NCBI GenBank assembly: GCA_022559845.1
Contig: CM040120.1
Location: forward strand, 311,214,740 to 311,278,739
Length of the DNA: 64,000 nucleotides
From: Amorphophallus konjac
Taxonomy: Eukaryota > Streptophyta > Magnoliopsida > Alismatales > Araceae
Direction: 5' to 3'
A program made the position numbers and the translations under genes. The stretch's first letter is position 1; every line of letters starts with the position of its first letter. This document shows, piece after piece, positions 32,387-43,930 of this stretch. The notes under the pieces were generated by a model, which was not told the DNA's origin, made no database searches, and saw only the letters and a list, made by a program, of their open reading frames with translations.

Positions 32387-34519
32387 TCAACCCCTTTTAT
32401 TTCTCCCACCAAGGCACACCTGCAAGTTAGCAAACTATTTTGCACAAATAGGCACCCAAGATGTCTTGGGTCCTGACATGACAGTGACATATCTAGCAGG
32501 TGTGGTAGCCAATTTCTGTGCATGAAGGTCATCAATTCTCATCACATGGCAATCATTCATTGAATGACCTATCTGACCACAGTAGTGGCATGATGCAGCA
32601 GTTCTGAAATTTATTTTGTGCACATTCCTATGAGCAGGAGTTCTAAATGCATATGCATGAAAATTTTTATTAACAAAATTAAAATTCTGTTTACCAAAAC
32701 CAATCTGGTTTTGATATCCTGCCAGCCAACATATTGCAGCCCTGTGGCCAGATTTTCCACATTTGAAACATGCAATGGATTTTTCTTTAAAAACAGATTT
32801 GTTTCTATCAGCATTTCTATTTGCAGGGAATTTGACAATTTCAGAATTAAATTTCTTTCCCTGAGCATGCTAGCAGCAGTCCTTGACTGTATGGCCATAT
32901 TTTCCACATTCAAAATATGAAGAATTCATTCTGTCAAAATTCTTATAAAATGCATATTTTTTTGCAGGGATTTTAACAGGTTTGGAGTTAAGTGTTCTTC
33001 CCTTAGCATGCCAACAATTTGCAACAATATGGCCCAATTTGCCACAATGAAAATATTGAAGCTTCTTTTTATGAGATGCATGATTTTTAGCATGGAACAG
33101 TTTATCATGCATTCTAACAGCAGACATGTCATCTATTTCCATAACCCTACATTCACGCATGAGATGACCTATTTTATGACAATAAAAGCATTAAGGCCTT
33201 TTGGTTTGAACAGAAGAGGGTTTCTTCATATTAGAATTCCTAGCATGAATTCTATCAGATTTCAATTCATCCTTCTTCATGATAAAACAATCAACCATCT
33301 CATGACCAAACTTTCAACAGTAAAAACATTTAACATTCTTGACAGTAGATTTGTTGTCCTGAACTTTCTTAGCATGCTGATTGTTATCATTCTTTTTCAA
33401 TACTTTCCTTTTCTATTTTATTTTCTTATTCTCTTGATTAGCAGGCATATTTGAAGAAGAAGCTGAAGTTCTAGCTAACTCAGAGCTACGCACAAAGGTT
33501 GTGTATAGTCTTTTTCTCTCTTCCTGCTTACTGCCTCCATCAGAGACTTTCTTCTTAGATGCAGCCTTCAGATTTTCTTTATTCTTAAAAGACTCATATA
33601 GAGATTTGTTCAATTCAGTGATTTGATTTTTGAGAGAAGAAATGAGCATTTCAGAGTTTGTGATCTTGTCATTGAGTATTACATTAATAGCTTTGCAGCT
33701 ATCAATCTCTTCTATTAATGTACTCACTCTCTTACACTCATTTTTAAAAGAACTCTTCCCTTTTTCTAGCATTAAGAGTCTCTCAGACATTTCAGTATTT
33801 AGAACCTTTAGCTCTTCATTCTCCTTTCTTATTTACTCATTCTGAACCCGTTCATTAGTTAGGATTTGATCATTTCCTAATGAATTCAGCTTATCTTCTA
33901 GTTTAGAAATGTTGGCAGTAAGTTCATCATTTTCAATTTTCATTAAATTATTCAGCTCCTTATGTTTGCAAACATCCATCAAACATGCATCAAAAGATTC
34001 TTTCAATTTATATCAATTTTTACAGGGAGCTTTCAAATTTATCTGATCACATTTCTTTTTCAACCTTTTATTCTCAAATTTTAATTTTTCATATCTATTA
34101 GAAAGTTCCTCATTTATAATCCATAATGCATCAATCGAGATTTCTTCGGATTCAGATTCAGAATTTACCTTGGATGAGGCTTCCTCATCATCATTTCCCC
34201 GGTTTGCCATCATGCAGCTATCCTCATGTTCGTTATGAGCAGAAATGACTCTGTCATATATCTCCTTTCCAGAAGTGCACCTGACAGCAAAAGGATATAT
34301 ATCAGTATTAATTGCAGCTCCCAAGATATTAAGAATTATGACATTGTCACGGTTCTTTATTCTATCCTCTCGAGACCACTTGGTCTCATCATGAGGTAAT
34401 TGATGTGGGCCTTTAGATAGTAGGCTCCATAGTTTGGGATCAATGGAGTCTACGTACACACATAGGCCTCCTAGCCAACTGTTGAGGTTAGAACCATCAT
34501 AAACTAGAGGACGAGCCAT
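32387..34519 (-). pseudogene. Gag of the non-autonomous copia element, with six zinc knuckles
   Basis: One frame of about 710 codons runs from ATG 34519 to TGA 32387, with several internal stops. The N-terminal part (residues 1-110) matches copia Gag (UBN2-type): YDGSNLNSWLGG, DPKLWSLL, then NILGAAIN and EIYDRVISAHNE. A coiled-coil middle (33.4-34.1 kb) follows. Then come six CCHC-type knuckles in the same frame between 33330 and 32560: CFYC..FGH, CFYCHKIGHLMREC, YFHCGKLGHIVANC, YFECGKYGHTVKDC, CFKCGKSGHRAAIC and CHYCGQIGHSMNDC. The third and fourth have Tyr for the first Cys; the first has an internal TGA. The end (SWVPI) corresponds to the Gag-protease junction of the autonomous element. 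Gag binds and packages RNA; six knuckles is unusual. Confidence 0.85.
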
Positions 34520-34642
34520 TTGGACAGATGGCAAACAGATTCAGCGCACAGAACAATTGACGAGTAATGTACTAGAAGCGAAAAAGCACCGAATATAGCA
34601 GGATCAGATCTGCAGGTCATTGGACCCTCTGTGCAGACACCC

Positions 34643-34654
34643 GCTCTGATACCA
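34643..34654 (-). other. Primer-binding site (initiator tRNA-Met) of the gag-only copia element
   Basis: On the minus strand TGGTATCAGAGC, the perfect 12-base complement to the 3' end of plant initiator tRNA-Met, lies two bases from the 5' LTR. Confidence 0.92.
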
Positions 34655-34656
34655 AG

Positions 34657-37125
34657 TGTTGGGTTCGGTGCGGTGGATTCAGAGGGGGGGGAATGAATCA
34701 ACCCTATAAAAATTTCGCTCAATTAAAATCTTAGAAAGCTATCAAGATAAAATTAGACAAACTGAAAAACTAATCAAGTCTTCTGTTGAACCAGTAAAAA
34801 AATATGTGGAGCGCACCTATGCATTCATCTAGCGCCAATCAGGTAGAAGAAATCAAACCACAGTAGACGAGAGATTTTTAGGTGGTTCGGTTCTCCAGAC
34901 CTACATCCACCCCACACTCAACCCAAGTGTGGATTACTGCTAACTCACAGCTTGAACGGTTGGACATCACAGCTTGCCTACATTAGCTGGGCCTCACAGC
35001 TTGCCATCCGCTGAGCATCACAGCTTGCTATCCCGCTGAGCATCACAGCTTGCTGTCCAGAGGAGTCCACCTCTGCAATGCTGAGCATTACAGCTTGGCT
35101 CTGCTGGGCAATACAGCTTAGCCGTCCGAGGTATCCACCTCGCCGCTGTGCATCACAGCTTGCACTGCTGACTCACAGCTTGAAGAAAGGTAAAATGGAA
35201 AATAAGAAATGCAGCACCGAAAAGCTGAAAATGAAGCACAAAACATATAGCTCTCAAAGGAGTAGGTCTGGCTTGGATTTGATCCAAATGCCAGAGGACA
35301 GATTTCTTCTCCACGAACTCCTTCTCTCTCTCTCTCTCTTCTTTCTCTTCTACTTCTTCTCTTACACTCTACTCTTCTTTCTCTTTTTGCTTCTTCTCTT
35401 AAACTCTGCTCTTCTTTCTCTTTTTCTCTCGTTCTGCTTCACACTCGATCATGCAGGCCCTCAGTTCCTTCTCTGCTTCAGTCACACACTCCTCTGCTCC
35501 GATCAGTCTTCTCCTGAGGAAGAAGTCTTCATATATATAGCAGCAGCTAGGGCGTGTGTCTTCCACATTTCCCGCCTAGAAGGTTCCTCCACGTGTCATC
35601 ATCCTGTCAGCCCTTCCAGCCTCAGATCACGTGCTCTCATTAACCTCCACGAAATAGCACCTGGCAGGGCATCAATCATAAAATGTTCTTCAGACAGTTA
35701 TACAAGATGTATAGACATGTCACAAGGGAGTGTATAGACTTAGAGAGCATGCGACAACAATGTATATACTTTGAACGCGTTCAATGCATGCAAGACAGTG
35801 TATAGACTTTGTTGAGAGAGATGCACACATGCACATAGGAAAGTATGTACATTGACGATGAGTGCACATGCAAGTTGTCAAGCAATGTACAGACTTTGCT
35901 ACCTAGCGTTAATGCATGAATGCATCATGTATAGACTTGATGAACTGGCGTGTATGGACTTTGAACGCGTGTAACAATATAGTGTGCAGACTTGTGTTCA
36001 TGCAGCAACACACGTTGTATGGACTTGCTATCATGCGGATGTATAGACTTGGCGTTATGAAGCACACATGCTGTACAGACTTGTGCTAATGCTGCAAGTG
36101 GACAATGTACAGACTTCAAGTGCATGCAACAAGACAATGTGTAAACTTCAGCTCGTGCAATGCAGTGTATAGACTTTGAATGGCAGTCTATGCAACCAAT
36201 GCAGTGTACAGACTTTACCGATGTACAGACTTATGCAGACTTGCTAGCATGCAGATGTATAGACTTTGGTTCGTGCAACACACAGGCTGTACAGACTTTG
36301 AACGCGTGCATGCTATGCTATGTACAGACTTGCCAACAACGAGTGTATGGACTTAACAGCTAGGAATGTGCAGACTTGAAGTGAATGCATGGACTATGCA
36401 CAACGAATGTATAGACTTGCTCATGGACTATGCATAGCGAATGTATAGACTTGCTGTAAGGAATGTACAGACTTGGTGGAAGTGCTAAAACAGTGAGCGT
36501 AGGTAAATATGAGGAATGTATAGACTTGCTCAGTTCAGCTGCATGAAGCAAGGCAATGTATGGACTTGCCGATGTACAGACTTGTCGATGTACGCTAATG
36601 CACAAAGGCTTGGTCCGATGTACAGACTTGCCGATGTACAGACTTAGTGCATGAAGCAAGGCAATGTATGGACTTCGAACGTGCGTAATGTAGCAATGTA
36701 TAGACTTTGCACATGAAGCAAGGCAAACGGATGTATAGACTTAGCATGAGATGCTAAGTGAGATAGTGCAATGTATAGACTTAGCATGATGCACACACAT
36801 AGACTGTACTGACTTCTATGAATGTAAAGACTTTGTGCAGACTGACTTTGATGAATGTATAGACTTGCTGAGACGCAACAAGAGACGATGCACACAAACA
36901 GACTACAATGTGTAGACTTATGACAATGTGCAGACTTGCTAGTGCATGATGTGCAAACGTTGCAGCAAAGAATGTATAGACTATATGGTGTGCAACTGAT
37001 GAATGCACCGATGCAGTGTATGCATATAGTAGTGAACAAATGCAATGTATGCTTACTGTGATACTCTCACTGTGTTGCTATCATCAAAACAAAATAGCAT
37101 ATGCTTGTACCTAAGGGGCACAACA
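34657..37125 (-). repeat. 5' LTR of the gag-only copia element
   Basis: Plus-strand start TGTTGGGTTCGG and end GGGGCACAACA, then the CGTGT duplication. It carries the same CACAGCTTG array (34935-35185), TATATATA (35532-35539) and GTATAGACTT array (35700-36985) as the 3' LTR. Confidence 0.93.
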
Positions 37126-37130
37126 CGTGT

Positions 37131-37438
37131 GGTCTTAAGTTGGGCTTTTGTCTCTGTAGATGAGCCTGCACGACTGAGGTGTCGTGATGTGTCCTGGCAG
37201 TGTACCAAGAGTTCCTTTGTATCAGTTTAGTGATTCCTGACTATGGGTCTGGTGATCCTTGTTCTTATCGATAGGAGTACTTTAAAGGGTCGAGGTTCCT
37301 TTGGCTTCCGTGTTTCCGTGCTACGACTTTCCTCTTTACTTTTGCTATTCCTACTGCTCCTGCTTTAGTAGTTGCTTTAGTTTAGCATTGCTATTACTGC
37401 GTTGTTTCGTGGTAGGGTTCTGCGGGATCCCTACTGAG
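37131..37438 (+). mobile_element. TGTAATACCC-family LTR, second part
   Basis: This resumes the LTR that was broken at 27838 and ends where element C starts. CTGAG (37434-37438) may be C's left target duplication. The rest of the LTR would lie beyond C, outside the window. Confidence 0.65.
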
Positions 37439-37681
37439 TGTTGACACCCGTTTTCAACCTGCAAGGCGATTTGTTCTCTTATTCATCTTCCTTGATGCCC
37501 CGAATTACCCATTATTACGGAATTTCCTTGATCTTGTTCCAAACACATTTCTTGATCATTTCCCTAGCCCTCTGAGCTTGGAAGTCATTTTCTACAAGTT
37601 CCAGACCATTCTCCATGGTTTCCTCAAATTTTGGGACCATTCCCATCATCCCTGTCGGCCGGAGCACAGTCGCTAGCAGGG

Positions 37682-37815
37682 GGCTTTTGGCGGCCATCTG
37701 GTTGACCGCCAAAAGCATTTGGCGGCCTCTAGTGGACCGCCAAATGCCTCTGGTTTGGCGGCCATCTGGATGGCCGCCATATGGTTTGGTGGTCCCAGTA
37801 AGACCACCAAACACT
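37682..37815 (+). repeat. Hairpin cluster in LTR C (TTTGGCGG...CCGCCAAA)
   Basis: Four consecutive inverted repeats: CTTTTGGCGGCC with GACCGCCAAAAG, TTTGGCGG with CCGCCAAA, ATCTGGATGGCCGCCATA, and TTTGGTGGTC with GACCACCAAA. Confidence 0.85.
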
Positions 37816-38150
37816 TGTTTTCTCCGAAGGTACCGTGTTCACCAACGCAATTATGGCATGCTTATCCCATGGCTTAGTTGGTGTCTTCCCTTGTCCGTCA
37901 TACTCTAGTTGCGGTCTTGCGACTGAACAACACTTCAGAACAAAGCCCAAAACCTCCTGAACCCTGATTTCTTTGCCCGAGGACTCTTCGGGAGCCTAAT
38001 CTTGATCCATTTTCGGGGGGAATGATCCTTCAGATCGGTTTTTATCAATCCAGGGTTCTTACCCTTGATATTATCTCGACTTTGATCATATATATACCCC
38101 TATTTTGGTGTTTATCTTGGATTTTAAAACCATAGGGGTTCTTTCTCCTC

Positions 38151-38156
38151 TAAATA
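38151..38156 (+). promoter_or_regulatory. Putative TATA box of LTR C
   Basis: TAAATA in CCTCTAAATAGACGC, aligned with TATAAATAGACCC of the solo LTR. Confidence 0.45.
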
Positions 38157-38831
38157 GACGCTCGGTTCGCAGGTCGTGACGGGGGGGCTCTTCTTCGGTT
38201 CGGGGCGAAGCCATGCTGTACTATCTACTCAGTTCTTTGACCTTGGCCTGAAGAGGGAAGTATTAACTTTCATTTCCATCTCTATGGGCTTGATTTCATT
38301 GTCTCTATCTCTAGTTCTCTCCTCCTACTTTTCACAAATCATCACAATTTACTATTTTTTGCATTTTCTGCATTTTCTCCGTATTGCATGCACGTTTCCT
38401 GCAGTTATACTGCGTGTTTTTCCTCTCTATATGTTGCATTCTCATCACAATACACACACCTATTATTACCCTTCCACAAGGGTTAAAAATGTCCCCCCGG
38501 TGCGTTCCCCCTCAATCTTTAACCCTATTTTATCACTGCGGGATTTGATACTACACTTACATGTTTCTCATGGGTTTTTCTTATGTGTTTGGCTTTGTTT
38601 TGCAGGAAAGCAAGGATTGAACGTGAGGCCCTCTTCCTCTAGCCAGCTAGATGGAGAGGAGGTTGATCCTACATCGTCCCCCGTACCCCGTCTCTTAAGT
38701 GTGATCAAGTCTTCATCCTTTTCCAAAGTACACGGCGTCGTTTCTCTCATCTCTTCATCCCTTTGGCGTTGCTGCAACCATGGTGGCGATCACGGTCAGT
38801 TCACCTTTTCCTTATTGCCCCTTGTTCATAC

Positions 38832-40688
38832 TGATAAGTGTCTAGTTTCTATAGTAATTCATTGCATGTACACCATTTTATGTTGATATAATTAGGCAAT
38901 TATGCCTATTTCATAGTTAACCTCAACTCCGCATTTAAACTGAAACTTTCACGTAAATTGATTAATTTGGTGATATTATTTAATAAATTGAAGTTGAGGG
39001 TCATGGGCATTAATTCTCTAATGCATAACTATGAGCATTTGAGATTTGTGTGCACATTATGGTAATTTTTATGGACTAGATTGTAATTATGTATGTGTAG
39101 GACACCGAAGGTAATTGTAAAAGAAGCCAAGGGCAAAACTGTCATCACCACTTTGACCAAGTCAAATAAAGAATTCAAAATATTTTGATTGGAGGAAAAA
39201 GAAAGTTCAAAATTTCGAATTCAAAGTTTTAAAAGAAGGAATTTAAAGTTTAAGTTTGAAAATGAGGAAAATGACAATCAAAGTTTGAAATAAAGGAGAG
39301 ACATGATGAGTCTTGAAAAATGAGGTATCCAAAGTCCAAGAAAGGGGCTGCCCACCTCCTTTTTTTTTTCCCATACACCATCTTCTACCTAAATCCCAGT
39401 CATCCATTTCCTTTTTATATAATCTCCACCCTCTATTGACCCAACTTTTCCTATAAATAGCCCATGACAAGGAGGAGAAGTGGAGTTCTTCCTTTGGCAT
39501 TTTTCTCTCCCTCTCACATCTTCTTAGGTCTTCGGTGTCTCCCATGTAAGTTCATTTGCTCCTCCTGTGTTCTTCATGAACGTTCTTTGTTTTTAAGTCC
39601 TCTACAACTTCTTCTTCTGCCCCATCTTTCAATTCCTTCTGGTTTTCAAGCTATTTCATGTTTTTCACTATGCTATCCTATTCATCTGCGAACCAGTGTT
39701 TCTCTATATTCTTCCCCTTACTTATCACCCATATAGTCATTTTCTCATCTTGCGTTCTTCATAAACTTTCTTTGTTTTTAAATGATCTTCAACTTCTTCT
39801 TCTAAACTATCTTCCAATTCTATATCGTTTTTATGTTATAACGTCCTTTTCAATGTGCTATCCTGTATTTTTACTGTTCATTTGAGGCACCACACTATGT
39901 TCTTCTTCCGTTTTGAAGCTCTTCCAGTCTTCTTTTATCTCTGAGTTCTTCATCAAAGTTCTTCCTCTCTTATAGATCAAGATTTTCTATTCTAGCACTT
40001 CCTCTAATTCTTCTCCATTTACGAGTTATATTTATTTATATACTATTTTATTCTCTCATCTTCTTCCTTCTTCATCTCCACATAAACACTTCCACATTCC
40101 TCTCTATATTTCTCTCCAAAGTTTATCCTCCACAACTCTCCTTTCATGGCGACGTGGACATCAAGGCGGGCGACGTTCCAAGGCTCATGACGTGGACGAC
40201 GACGGCTTCTTCATCCATCTCTTTCCACGGCGATCTCTTTCAAGGCGGAGCGATCCTCTCCAAGGCTCGACGAGGAGGAGACGACGACATTCATCATCCT
40301 CTCATGGCTCTAATTTCTTCACTTATCTTGTAGTTTATATTGGTTGTAATCTCAATTTTCATAGATTGTAATTCTCATGTCTTTAGCAATAAAATTTATT
40401 TTGGCAAATTGTGTTCCCATTTCTCTCTCCCTTTCTCGAATTTCTCTTCTCAATCCCTCTCATATTCTTTAGATAGATTTATTTCCATGCACTATTTTCT
40501 TTAAGCAAGGTAAAATCACAAGTATTTTTCATACGACTTCAAGATTTTTAACTCTAAAAATCTCTTCTTCCCTGAGGATTCGACCCGTACTTGCCATAGT
40601 ACTACGTTCTCTTTTGATCATTTTGTGCGAGTTCGATTTTAAGATTGTTAGCACGCGTGTAGTAACGACATATATTTCCGCGTTATCA
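38832..40688 (+). repeat. 5' LTR of the LARD
   Basis: TGATAAGTGTC start and CGTTATCA end. TATAAATA at 39452-39459 is a good TATA box. It matches 45478-47335 with differences of a few percent by eye. No gene in it. Confidence 0.92.
39452..39459 (+). promoter_or_regulatory. TATA box of the LARD 5' LTR
   Basis: TATAAATA in TTTTCCTATAAATAGCCC; conserved at 46099-46106 in the 3' LTR. Confidence 0.65.
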
Positions 40689-40693
40689 ATTTT

Positions 40694-40711
40694 TGACGGC
40701 GTTGCCGGGGA
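40694..40711 (+). other. Primer-binding site of the LARD (tRNA-Asp type)
   Basis: TGACGGCGTTGCCGGGGA lies five bases after the LTR. It differs at two places from TGGCGCCGTTGCCGGGGA, the complement of the tRNA-Asp 3' end used by many Athila/Tat elements. Confidence 0.8.
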
Positions 40712-41735
40712 AGAATGATGATTTTTGACCTAAGAAGTTTGTTTTCCTTGTGTTTATAGTGTACTAATAAAGCTCTCTTTTGTTATTTTTTTTTTGCCGA
40801 AAAAAAATTTTAAAAAATCAAAGGTAAGTTTGCCTTTCTTTCTTTCATCTTTTGATTTTATCATTCATTTCAAAAATAATGAGGGATCACTTTTCAAGTA
40901 AGTATCCAAACTTTTCCTCTTTCATTCTAGTTTTATTCTTCCATTTTACATATCTTGTGGTTAGATAGGTTCATTAAAAAAAATTAAAAAAATCACCTGC
41001 ATCAAAAATAAAAGACTTCCTTCAAGAGTAGAAATCACACCATTCATATTCTAGGCCATGCATCATTTAGCATATGATTTTTCCTTGTTATTTAATTTCT
41101 GCATTGTATTTTGGAGATTGCAAGGGGCAAGGTGCATTCTACTTATCCTATTCTAGCATGCATATTGCATAAGAACCCCTTGTTTGAAATTGTGGTATGC
41201 ATTTTATTTCAAAATACTTTAAGGGTAACACCCCTAAATCACATAAGGTGGGGATTTCATCACCCTTCCTTAGTCCACAAACCACATTTCCCTTGCATCT
41301 TTGCATAACCTAAGCTTTAAATAAAGTTCAGCAGACATTGGCCCTAAATCACACTATGATTTTAGTACGAATTGGGTTTACCCTCTTGTAGAAATTGGTG
41401 CCTAAGGCAAGACGATCGGAGGGCAAACACCTTCAGCGGCTAGTGGTTTACTAATTAGGTCCCTACGAAAATATGGGGAGCCTCCCACTACCCAACCCCT
41501 TACCTGACCGGTGGAAATATTGAGGGTGAACTTAAGTTATACTTTAGTCATTTTGTGAAACCCCATTTGTAGGTTTAGGTCACATCTAGGTCATTAGGTA
41601 ATTTGTGTGTCAATTTATTTGTGTATGTAAAAAATAAAAAAATAAAAAATAAAAAAATTCTTCCTCTTCTCTCTTGTCATCTCAGTTAGTGTTAAAAAAA
41701 TAAAAAAAACACATAGATAAAAATAATAATAATAA
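40712..41735 (+). other. Untranslated leader of the LARD
   Basis: A/T-rich, with A-runs at 40795-40820, 40975-40995 and 41620-41730. No coding region is seen. Confidence 0.55.
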
Positions 41736-42426
41736 ATGATATTTATGGATCAGGTTTTTAACCAACTTAATTGTTTGACCCAAAATCACTTCACTCTAAT
41801 GGACCCAAGCTCCTTTACACCACCTACCTTTCAAGATGATCACAGATGGGCCCAGTCGGCCCATTATGTAGGTGAGTACCCGACCCAATTTTCATCTTAT
41901 CCGACCTTCAGTGAAAGCTCAAATCCTTGGTCGACCCAACAAGAGAACTCCACACCCATGGCAACCCAATATCCTTATCATCCCCAAAATGAAAACCAAT
42001 TTGCTCAATCATATTTAAGGGACCACATGCTATTCTCTCCTCATGAGCAAACATCAACATATCAAAATCTCCCTACACCTTCTTGCACTCCTATCCTTGA
42101 GTGGGGAGATCAAAATAATTTATCATGGGAAAATCCTGAAGATCAAGCTCCATGCCCTCCCGAGCCAAATCTCTAAACCCAATTTGATCAAAATCAATAT
42201 GGAGGGCATGACACATTTGTCCCTTATCAATACGACCCTCAACACATCCATTCCACCCTTCCATACAATAGTTTCAATGATGAAGAAAAATTCAACCAAT
42301 TGATTCAAATCATCTTGAATAATCAACAAAGTATTGGCTCCCTCTAAATCAAAGTGGACCAACTAACAAGAGCCACACATGAATTATCAATGCTCCAATT
42401 GCCTAACCCCCTTGATGAAACCTTTA

Positions 42427-42598
42427 GGGCGAGTTTGACAAAGGGGTTGTCCCCCGGTTAGCCGACACCGGCTAACCGGTGGGCCCCGCCTCCTCTCGCC
42501 CTCCCCCTCACACAACTCGGCTAACCGACCCCGAGAATCTCAATCGACCCTTCGGGGTCGGTTAGCCGCCCCCCCTTACGCCGATGTCAAACACGCCC
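42427..42598. mobile_element. Tourist-like (PIF/Harbinger) MITE, 172 bp
   Basis: Ends are GGGCGAGTTTGACA and TGTCAAACACGCCC, inverted, flanked by TTA on both sides (42424-42426, 42599-42601), the target preference of PIF/Harbinger elements. The interior is GC-rich with further inverted GGTTAGCCG...CGGCTAACC words. It has no coding capacity. Confidence 0.88.
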
Positions 42599-42984
42599 TT
42601 AAAGATCAAGTCTCTCAATCCACCCAACACATTTATTCTTGCCAACAACACGTGGTTCCCTTGCTGAATGAAACTCTTGACCAAGGTAATGAGAGAATTG
42701 AGGAAGAATTACATCAAAGAGAATTTGGGGTGACTAGCAAGATGGCTTATTTGAGTAAGGAGTCCACACCCATTTATGAGGAGAGCCACAATGAGTTGGT
42801 TGAAGATAAGTTGAGGGGTGAATTAAATGATGTGTCAAAAGATGTCATTCAAAATTATGAGATTAAGAATATCAATGGCCCAATTGAGAAAAAATGTAGA
42901 AAAGAGGGTTATCTAGTTGAAAATGATGATGACGAGGTATTGAAATGTGACCCTCCTCACTGGGAAGAATATCATGATAGGACC

Positions 42985-43930
42985 GCATTGGAAGATTTCT
43001 CATTTCATCTCACGGTCCCACAATTAGAAGCATTTATTGATATTCTCCCAATGATAGAACAATGTGAACACTTTGATGTGGAGAGTGCCATCATTAACTT
43101 ATGTGAGGGAAAACATAAAGAAGCGGGTAAAGTTGATGTTGCAGATATGTTGAATGATAACCCTTATGAGGAAGAGAATGGTGAAGGACATTTGAGTGAA
43201 AAATTCATCTTTCATTTAGAGGCCCCACTTGTGGAGAACAAAACTGATAATCTCATTTTAGAAGATATTGATAATGAGGCTTCATTTGAAGAAATTGAGA
43301 ACATCACTCCAAACATCAAAGGCCCATTTGAGGAAATGCATGAAGAGGGGAGTGCTTTGTGGATAATAATCTTGTTGATTTAATGAAGATGAATCTTGAA
43401 CATCCTCCTCCTATTGATGAGTGTGATGAAGGGACCCTCTTCGAGAAATTCACATTTGAACTGACCTATGATGAAGGGTCCGGGCTGGAAAGATTAACAT
43501 TTGATCTTTCCACCTCACCATTGGAACATTCGATTGATATTCTTAATATAATTGATGAGCGTGATGAAGGAGCCATATTGGAAAGGTTTACATTTGGTCT
43601 ATCCACACCATTATTGGAAAGTTTGATTGATAAACTTCATTCGATTGATGAGTTTGATGAAGGGGACTTCTTAGAAACTTTCACATTTGATCTAACCCTT
43701 GAGCCCTACCCTAGAAAGTTTGACTCATCAGATGGGATAGATTTTGGGCTCACACCTCCTTCCACTTTGATCCCCCTGCAAGCTAAGTCTATGCAATATG
43801 ACACTCTCAAACTTTAAGAGGATATGTCAACCATATTCACATTTGATTTAACTCCCCATCAGGAAGGCCAATTGATTGATGCTCTTGATCTGCATGAGGC
43901 TATTTTTGAAGGGAATGTGGCCAATAATGT
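42985..43930 (+). repeat. Degenerate ~93-bp coding repeats in the LARD ORF
   Basis: Units encode (L/F)E(R/K)FTFDL...ID.L..IDE.DEG. The two best copies, from 43485 and 43578, are exactly 31 codons apart; others are diverged in length. Confidence 0.75.

Larger units (their letters stand above)
27839..37125 (-). mobile_element. Complete gag-only Ty1/copia element (SIRE/Maximus-like), minus strand
   Basis: Perfect 5-bp duplications CGTGT (27834-27838 and 37126-37130) flank two LTRs of 2,464 and 2,469 bp. Between them lie a tRNA-Met-type primer site, a long gag frame and a polypurine tract. The interior is 4.35 kb and no protease, integrase, reverse transcriptase or RNase H motif is seen in it. 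The Gag type, primer and layout match the full copia element at 47984. It is a non-autonomous element that would have needed enzymes from a relative. The LTRs differ by a few percent by eye, so the insertion is not very recent. Confidence 0.9.
37439..38831 (+). mobile_element. 5' LTR of gypsy element C, main part
   Basis: It starts TGTTGACACCCGTTTTCAACC and matches LTR A: shared 'CGGTTCGGGGCGAAGCCATG' (38187), TGAAGAGGGAAGTATTA (38249), CCTTCCACAAGGGTTAAAAA (38469) and the TTTGTTTTGCAG block (38594). The LARD splits it; 38827-38831 (CATAC) is the left duplication and it resumes at 47341. Confidence 0.82.
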
